Source of the DNA: a virus
Length of the DNA: 43,821 bases
IMG/VR virus record: IMGVR_UViG_3300046501_000435
Span: 1-43,821 of that record
Strand: one strand, 5' to 3'
The notes under the pieces were generated by a model, which saw only the letters and a program-made list of their open reading frames with translations, did no database searches and had not been told where the DNA came from. Position numbers and translations under genes: made by a program. Positions 39,405 through 43,821 of this stretch are shown here, piece after piece. How positions within the stretch are numbered: the first letter of the stretch is position 1; every line of letters begins with the position of its first letter.

Positions 39405-39638
39405 ATGGAAACCATCGGCATTAACGGTGCACTTAAAGAGGTGGGCGAGCGACTTCTCTCTCAAATTACGAGCGCCGATAGCATGATCGGAGCCTTGACC
39501 GCTGGTGCGCGAGGAGAAGGCTACATATTAGGCCTTGAGGCATGCGGTGTTTTGCCACCAAGCGCCGTGGAAAATATGCACCTGATATTTAGCTCCGCCC
39601 TAGATGCGAGGCTTCACTCCTTGATTTCGGTGGATTAA
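39405..39638 (+). CDS. Small conserved-looking phage protein
   Basis: From the ATG at 39405 (AAGGAAAAAGCT upstream) the product has 77 aa (METIGINGALKEVGERLLSQ...). The helical segment SADSMIGALTAGARGEGYIL GLEACGVLPP is a type I recall as repeated at the right ends of Pseudomonas prophages. Function unknown. Confidence 0.65.
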   Translation: METIGINGALKEVGERLLSQITSADSMIGALTAGARGEGYILGLEACGVLPPSAVENMHLIFSSALDARLHSLISVD

Positions 39639-39749
39639 CGATCTGGCCCCCGGAAATCAATCACATCACCGGTAATTAAGAGCCTGGAATACTCTGGTTG
39701 GGCGTCTCGCAGCGGTAGCCATGTAATTTCCGAAAAACGACAGGGATTT

Positions 39750-39839
39750 ATGAACAGGCAGCTTGCAGGTCTTTCATTTCTTCTCACGCTCGCCTGGGTC
39801 GCCTCGGTGATCTCCATCATGTGGTTTTTCGGCAGTTGA
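39750..39839 (+). CDS. 29-aa single-helix membrane peptide
   Basis: MNRQLAGLSFLLTLAWVASV followed by ISIMWFFGS: one transmembrane helix. AGGGA lies four bases before the ATG. Similar tiny membrane peptides occur in Pseudomonas prophage right ends, as far as I recall. It could act at the membrane in exclusion or lysis control; unproven. Confidence 0.55.
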   Translation: MNRQLAGLSFLLTLAWVASVISIMWFFGS

Positions 39840-39909
39840 AGCTGAGCATGGTGGAACTTATTCAAATCCAATATCTCTCACAAAGACCCATCCATTTGGA
39901 TATGCAGTC

Positions 39910-40197
39910 ATGAGCATCGGTGCAAGATTAAAATCTGAACGCCTGAGACTTGGATTGTCCCAATCTGCCATCGGTGCGATTGGTGGCGTGGAAGTGAATG
40001 CTCAGGGAAGGTATGAGAATGGTATTCGTCTTCCGCGGGCGGATTACCTGGCATCGATCGCGGAATCCGGCGTCGATATTCTGTACGTGATCACTGGAAA
40101 GCGCACCGAAAACGGTAACGCGGATTCGGCCAAAGCTGCTGAGGCACTGGACAGCGCCACGGAATGTCTTGAAAAGGCGAAAGAACTCATTCACTGA
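39910..40197 (+). CDS. XRE-family transcriptional regulator
   Basis: A 95-aa regulator. Residues 4-60 form a Cro/CI-type helix-turn-helix (GARLKSERLRLGLSQSAIGA, IGGVEVNAQGRYENGIRLPR). The C-terminal 30 residues are helical. It ends seven bases inside the convergent SRAP gene. Target unknown; it may control neighbouring cargo genes. Confidence 0.85.
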   Translation: MSIGARLKSERLRLGLSQSAIGAIGGVEVNAQGRYENGIRLPRADYLASIAESGVDILYVITGKRTENGNADSAKAAEALDSATECLEKAKELIH

Positions 40198-40871
40198 ATT
40201 CTCTGTATCAGCCCCGGTCCTTTGTTCCGTACATTACCTACGGCCGTGTCGACCTTGAACCATTCAAAAGCCTCGGCCGGCTCGCCCTGGTGCAGCACCA
40301 TCTGCTCGGCGCGCTCCTTCGGCGTGGCCGGGTCCAACCATTCCCAGGCCAGGTCCGGCGTCAGCACCACGGGCCGCCGATCGTGGATGTCCACCATGCC
40401 GCCGGCGCTGTCGGCGGTGATGATCACGAATCCGTCATGCTCGCCCGGGCCTTCGTCGGCATCGGGCAGGTGGCCAATTGCGGCGCACAGCACCGGCGCG
40501 CCATCCCGCCGACGGATCAGGTACGGCTGCTTCTTCGGCCCGCCTTCGTCGACCCACTCAAACCAGTTGTTTACGGGCGTGATTGCCCGGTGCGGCCAGA
40601 TCGCCCGAAAGAACGGACCGTGGGCCACCTTCTCGACGCGGGCATTGATCGGCGCCGCACGATCCTTGGCCCAGTGCGGCCGCCATCCCCAGCGCACCAG
40701 GTCGGCGTGCAGCAGGTCGCCCTGCAGGTGGAGCAGGGCGACTTGAGTTGTTGGGGCGACGTTGTAGCGCTCAAGCGGCAATTCGCCGACGGAATTCGCC
40801 AGAGCATTGGGCATGCTCAGTGCCGCAACGAAGTCGTGAATGCCTGTGTACTGGGAAAGTCTTCCGCACAT
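40191..40871 (-). CDS. SRAP (YedK/HMCES-type) abasic-site protein
   Basis: From the ATG at 40871 (GGAGGTTATGACC upstream) the protein has 226 aa and starts Met-Cys-Gly-Arg, as it must because Cys2 is the catalytic residue after Met removal. Also conserved: Asn in PINARVEKV, Glu in VNNWFEWVDEG and His in MVDIHDRRPVVL. SRAP proteins crosslink to abasic sites in ssDNA and are linked to the SOS response. It is the second gene after a LexA-boxed promoter. In a phage it could protect replicating DNA. Confidence 0.93.
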   Translation of the reverse strand: MCGRLSQYTGIHDFVAALSMPNALANSVGELPLERYNVAPTTQVALLHLQGDLLHADLVRWGWRPHWAKDRAAPINARVEKVAHGPFFRAIWPHRAITPVNNWFEWVDEGGPKKQPYLIRRRDGAPVLCAAIGHLPDADEGPGEHDGFVIITADSAGGMVDIHDRRPVVLTPDLAWEWLDPATPKERAEQMVLHQGEPAEAFEWFKVDTAVGNVRNKGPGLIQRIQ

Positions 40872-40899
40872 GGTCATAACCTCCGAGGTTCAACTCAGG

Positions 40900-41262
40900 T
40901 TAGTTGCTGATCGTGGTTTGCCCCATACGGATCTGCCGCAGTAACTCCTGGTTCTGGTGGAGAATGATATCCCGCTGGTTTTTGACGACCAGCAGGCTCC
41001 CAATTTGGCCATCAAGCTCTGACACTTTGCTTTTTAGCTCGGCAATCTCGGCTTGTGCTTTCTTGAGCTTGAGCTCAGCCGTGGCCTTATCGCGTAGAGC
41101 ATCAGCTTGCATCTGGATCAGCCCCTGAATGTCCTGCCTGGCCTTTCGCAGTTGCAGGCTCTGCTCCTGGTACTCGTTCTCTAGCATGAGCGCGTGCTGC
41201 CTGCACATTTCCAGAGGCGTGGGGCTGCCAAGCCACCAGTCGGTGTCTTCGTCGATGTCCAT
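40900..41262 (-). CDS. Coiled-coil protein under LexA control
   Basis: From the ATG at 41262 the product has 120 aa (MDIDEDTDWWLGSPTPLEMC...). The rest is an almost continuous coiled coil (RQHALMLENEYQEQSLQLRK ... AQAEIAELKSKVSELDG). The ribosome-binding site is weak. A LexA box lies 19 bases upstream and the SRAP gene follows, so the two form a predicted DNA-damage operon. Function unknown. Confidence 0.7.
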   Translation of the reverse strand: MDIDEDTDWWLGSPTPLEMCRQHALMLENEYQEQSLQLRKARQDIQGLIQMQADALRDKATAELKLKKAQAEIAELKSKVSELDGQIGSLLVVKNQRDIILHQNQELLRQIRMGQTTISN

Positions 41263-41280
41263 GGGTAGGTATTCCGAACG

Positions 41281-41296
41281 CTGTATACACATACAG
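41281..41296 (-). promoter_or_regulatory. LexA box of the coiled-coil / SRAP operon
   Basis: CTGTATACACATACAG, 14 of 16 matches to the consensus CTGTATATATATACAG with intact CTG/CAG ends, centred about 27 bases upstream of the chosen start. Confidence 0.8.
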
Positions 41297-41355
41297 TATT
41301 CGAGATTTGGCGAAGCAGAAGGCTTGAGGCGACGAACTGCAGGTTTACCCGACGA

Positions 41356-41565
41356 TCAGTCAGGCGTCATGAGGACCGCCAGGGTCAGCTTGATGAACTC
41401 TTCGTTCTCGTCGATGGTGTGCAGGGCGCCGCGGACGTTCTCCGCCACATCAGCGGAGCCACGCTGCTCGACCCAGTTCGAGATCTCCATGATGGAAGCT
41501 TCAAGGGCCAGCTGGTTTTCGTAGAGCTTGGAGAGCAGGGAAGGGAGCAGGTCTGAGTTGGGCAT
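41356..41565 (-). CDS. Small helical protein
   Basis: A 69-aa protein (MPNSDLLPSLLSKLYENQLA...), all helical and acidic. Good ribosome-binding site AGAGGA seven bases before the ATG. Resembles small proteins of Pseudomonas prophage right ends; function unknown. Leftward, separate from the LexA-boxed operon. Confidence 0.65.
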   Translation of the reverse strand: MPNSDLLPSLLSKLYENQLALEASIMEISNWVEQRGSADVAENVRGALHTIDENEEFIKLTLAVLMTPD

Positions 41566-41671
41566 CGGCGTTCCTCTTGTGGAGTCAACAGCGTAGCAGC
41601 AGGCGCTTGGGAGCCGGCTCTAAAGTAATGAATGTTCGCTCTTGCCTAAAGCAAACATTTCAGCAACACAA

Positions 41672-42610
41672 CTAACCCGAGAGAGGTATGACTAAGGATA
41701 ACCAGGTGTTCCAGCCCTCTGGCCGATTCTCTGCATCAAACTCGTAGTAGCCTTTTAGGTTGACGTACCAGAGGTCTTTGCCGACCTTGAAGAAATGCCC
41801 GGCTTGGGGGCCTACGGCGCTGACTTTTGATTTGAAGTCGCCCAAGGTGGCACCGCTACCGCTATCCCCTGTGATCTGATTGTAGAAGTAACCAACCACG
41901 CCCAACTGAGTCTGGCTAGTGATGAAGTGCGAGGCACTCCAGTCCACGTGAGCATCGACGCCATTTTTATAATGGGTATCTGGGTTCTCCCAGTTGTAGG
42001 TCATGCCCGCTACGACGGAAAACTCGTTGGTTTTGTCGAAATAGGTGTATCCACCGCCGGCGTCAAGCGATGCATGGCCAAGTCCGATGTTCACCAGTCG
42101 ATCCGGGTCATACGCGCCGACTGGCAGGTTACCCATGCTGTAAGCCATGAAGTTGTGAACACCATAGTTCCATTTCAGAGTGCCCAACAAGTAGACGTCG
42201 CTTGCACCCTTCAAACTGTCGTTCGTTCCACCGGAAAAGCTTCTGCCGCGGGGGCCAGTCAATGTCGCATCAACGGTGGCTTCGGATCTCCCAACGGCGG
42301 CTACCATCGAGATTGCTGCTTGAGCCCCTAGCAACGGTTCGGTGAATGTGTAGGTTGGGCTGGCAAAAAGCAGGTCAGCCTTTGCATCCAATCCAAGTGT
42401 GGTTCTGCCACCCCTAGGAAATGGCTTGCTGCCGCCGTCGCTAGCGTTAACGTGGTAATAGACAATCGGAAGACTCCAGCCGGGCGCAGTTGGCGCCGCC
42501 GCCAGCGTACCGAATTGGCCTGGTAGCCAAAAACTAATCCCGCCGTCATCAGCGTGCGCGGTGAAAGCAGTAATTAAGGCAAAAAAGCCAATCAGTCTTC
42601 TTGTTGTCAT
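41672..42610 (-). CDS. COG4313-type outer-membrane protein (SphA-like/transporter)
   Basis: A 312-aa secreted protein. Residues 1-20 (MTTRRLIGFFALITAFTAHA) are a signal peptide. The rest matches the phenol meta-pathway/SphA-like outer-membrane family: GGISFWLPGQFGTLAAAP, LPVGAYDPDRLVNIGLGHAS, LDAGGGYTYFDKTNEFSVVA, YNWENPDTHYKNG and amphipathic strands to the end. It should form a beta-barrel in the outer membrane. Members are ordinary chromosomal genes in Pseudomonas, so its place inside the prophage end suggests cargo that changes the lysogen's surface. Confidence 0.82.
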   Translation of the reverse strand: MTTRRLIGFFALITAFTAHADDGGISFWLPGQFGTLAAAPTAPGWSLPIVYYHVNASDGGSKPFPRGGRTTLGLDAKADLLFASPTYTFTEPLLGAQAAISMVAAVGRSEATVDATLTGPRGRSFSGGTNDSLKGASDVYLLGTLKWNYGVHNFMAYSMGNLPVGAYDPDRLVNIGLGHASLDAGGGYTYFDKTNEFSVVAGMTYNWENPDTHYKNGVDAHVDWSASHFITSQTQLGVVGYFYNQITGDSGSGATLGDFKSKVSAVGPQAGHFFKVGKDLWYVNLKGYYEFDAENRPEGWNTWLSLVIPLSG

Positions 42611-42939
42611 CGGGGGCTCTTTTAGGCGAACGATGATGATTTTTACGATTGTGGAAATCGAGTTAAGAACGCACTGAGAAGTAGCTTAGGCGAATTTACG
42701 TTTTTTGCCGGTAGCTGCCGCGGAGGGCCGTAATTGGCCAAAAGCGGCTATACGATGCGCCTCATGAGTCATGGGCTATTGGTGATTTGTGTACGGTCGG
42801 CAGGACGCCGGGGGAGGGGTGAATTCCTTTCCGCAAAAAAATGGCAGCCCTTGAATTTGCCGGGCTGCAGAGGACCGTTTTTACCTCTGGTGCGGAAAGG
42901 AATTGCTTCTATGTCTATGTATTAAAAGGAATAGTTTGC
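42611..42939. other. Non-coding stretch before the attachment site
   Basis: About 330 bases without a convincing gene (a 63-codon plus-strand frame at 42734 has no ribosome-binding site and odd composition). It holds the upstream region of the outer-membrane protein gene and the multibranched inverted repeat at 42822-42904. Confidence 0.6.
42822..42904. repeat. Multibranched inverted repeat next to attR
   Basis: A perfect 14-bp outer stem (42822-42835 with 42891-42904) encloses two inner hairpins, GCAGCCC/GGGCTGC (42844-42850 with 42862-42868) and AGAGG/CCTCT (42869-42873 with 42884-42888). The fold is a three-way junction in RNA or a cruciform in DNA. It ends 35 bases before the tRNA fragment. 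Confidence 0.7.
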
Positions 42940-42997
42940 GGACTTAAAATCCCCCGCTCGTAAGGGCGTGCCGGTTCGATTCCGGCTTCGGGCACCA
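42940..42997 (+). other. attR: 3' fragment of tRNA-Leu(TAA)
   Basis: Bases 42940-42997 match the 3' part of a tRNA-Leu: anticodon loop CTTAAAA (anticodon TAA), variable arm GCTCGTAAGGGC, T-arm GCCGGTTCGATTCCGGC and acceptor TTCGGGC-ACCA. The D-arm and 5' acceptor strand are missing, as expected where a tRNA-targeting phage leaves its distal att site. The intact tRNA should lie at the left end outside the window. Confidence 0.8.
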
Positions 42998-43008
42998 TCT
43001 AAAATCAA

Positions 43009-43048
43009 GGGTTTGCGGGCGAAAGCTGATGCAAGCCCTTGTTTGTTT
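43009..43048 (+). terminator. Host terminator of the tRNA-Leu gene
   Basis: CAAGGGTTTGC pairs with GCAAGCCCTTG (one G-T pair) followed by TTTGTTTT. It belongs to the original tRNA transcription unit. Confidence 0.65.
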
Positions 43049-43270
43049 TCGGTCCGCAATTCCAGCTGTTGCCCCGCAACTTACTTAGTTGGCGTGACCT
43101 TTTACCCTATCTGGATGCAGCCATCTGCGATATTTCAGTTGTGATTGTTCGCAGGACTGCTCCGCGCACTAACGGCTTTGCAGTTTCTGAAGATATGGCG
43201 AGCGATGTTCGGAAGGGGCGGCTAACTAAGTCTCAGGAACGTACGCCTGTCAGCAAGACTTTTTAATCGC
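43049..43270. other. Intergenic host DNA between tRNA fragment and nuclease gene
   Basis: I see no convincing gene here. A 75-codon plus-strand frame (43039-43266) lacks a ribosome-binding site and family resemblance. Possibly debris of earlier insertions at the tRNA. Confidence 0.5.
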
Positions 43271-43277
43271 GCGCCCG

Positions 43278-43802
43278 TTATCGTGAAGGGTAGGGCTCCC
43301 CAAGTTCCCATCGCGATTGCCAGTGCGCAACGTACTGGCGTGTTACCTCCGGCCTATCGCGAATGACTACAACATTCTCGGAGTTGGCCGTCTCGGCGGA
43401 CTGGGCAAAATTGAAGGAGCCGGTTTCGACGGTGTTGCCATCGACAATGATCGTCTTATCGTGGTGGAGGTGAAATTGGTCGTTGGTCCGCAACTCCACC
43501 CCGTTGCGGGTCACAAAGTCCATGGCGGCTTTACTCGTTTTACCCAGGTTGCGCTTCTTGTCGATCACCACCCGTACCTGCACGCCACGGGTCTTCGCGT
43601 CTACCAACGCTTGCATGATGTCGGGCGCCTGAAAGGCGTAAGCAAGCATCTGGATGCTGTGCCTGGCACCCTTAATCGTTTCCAGAACGAGTTTCCTGGC
43701 GGAGCCTTCCGGGGAAAAACCAACTTGAATAGTGGGTTCCCCATAAGAAAGACAGGGGGCGCCGAGCAGGGCCACCAGGGCTACGTGTCGCAATCTCATC
43801 AT
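43278..43802 (-). CDS. Secreted phospholipase-D-family nuclease (Nuc-like)
   Basis: A 174-aa protein with a signal peptide (MMRLRHVALVALLGAPCLSY G). The PLD signature HxK-x4-D is seen as HHDKTIIVDG followed by VETGSFNFAQSAETANSENV, with one motif per chain as in dimeric Nuc endonucleases. Also GARHSIQMLAYAFQAPDIMQ and VRVVIDKKRN. It should cleave DNA or phosphodiesters in the periplasm. It lies on the host side of attR. The second ATG at 43799 is an equally good start. Confidence 0.88.
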   Translation of the reverse strand: MMRLRHVALVALLGAPCLSYGEPTIQVGFSPEGSARKLVLETIKGARHSIQMLAYAFQAPDIMQALVDAKTRGVQVRVVIDKKRNLGKTSKAAMDFVTRNGVELRTNDQFHLHHDKTIIVDGNTVETGSFNFAQSAETANSENVVVIRDRPEVTRQYVAHWQSRWELGEPYPSR

Positions 43803-43821
43803 GCCGAAAGACCTTGCATTC

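Noticed and set aside
42734-42925. 63-codon plus-strand frame before attR
   Set aside because: No ribosome-binding site, and it runs through the multibranched inverted repeat.

Overview
The window is almost entirely one temperate tailed-phage genome integrated in a Gammaproteobacterium, most likely a Pseudomonas of the fluorescens group. Reasons: about 58-60% GC, a DUF1654-type gene (a family I know only from Pseudomonas), LexA boxes of the CTG-N10-CAG type, and an apparent attachment site in a tRNA-Leu(TAA). The left prophage end lies outside the window. The right end is a 3' tRNA-Leu fragment at 42940-42997, followed by presumed host DNA with a secreted phospholipase-D-type nuclease.

Layout. 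1-2747: leftward early operon (DUF2303 and small unknown genes), interrupted by an oppositely oriented, AT-richer membrane/coiled-coil gene (184-783). 2748-3690: a long structured leader without a convincing gene, holding a leftward terminator. 3690-6600: immunity region, with a S24-type repressor, a YdaS/Cro-like gene, two clusters of 15-bp operators (consensus TGAACC-N3-GGTTCA), an SOS-boxed DUF1654 gene, and three leftward genes downstream of the repressor in the place occupied by rexAB in lambda. 6630-13116: rightward early region with small regulators, a Rha/KilAC antirepressor, an O-like initiator whose gene contains iterons (candidate origin), a P-like helicase loader, DUF1364, VRR-NUC nuclease, an integrase embedded in the chain of overlapping genes, and a candidate Q-type antiterminator. 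13113-13212: candidate late promoter followed at once by a terminator. 13513-14280: hicAB toxin-antitoxin module. 14395-37900: late operon with holins, terminase, lambda-like head genes, then a Mu-like contractile tail, tail fibre and its chaperone, GH19 endolysin and spanins. 37961-42610: cargo region with an O-acyltransferase, small genes, an XRE regulator, an SOS-boxed coiled-coil gene plus SRAP protein, and a COG4313-type outer-membrane protein.

How the parts fit. The repressor would silence a leftward promoter near 3694-3722 and a rightward promoter near 6298-6327. After SOS induction the early operons replicate the phage from the iterons inside the O-like gene, the Q-like protein would let polymerase pass the terminator at 13186-13212, and the late operon builds a lambda-type head joined to a Mu-type contractile tail. 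Genes next to the repressor and in the cargo region are the likely lysogen-expressed functions: exclusion or defence candidates, surface modification, and DNA-damage response. All family assignments were made by reading the sequence without database searches.
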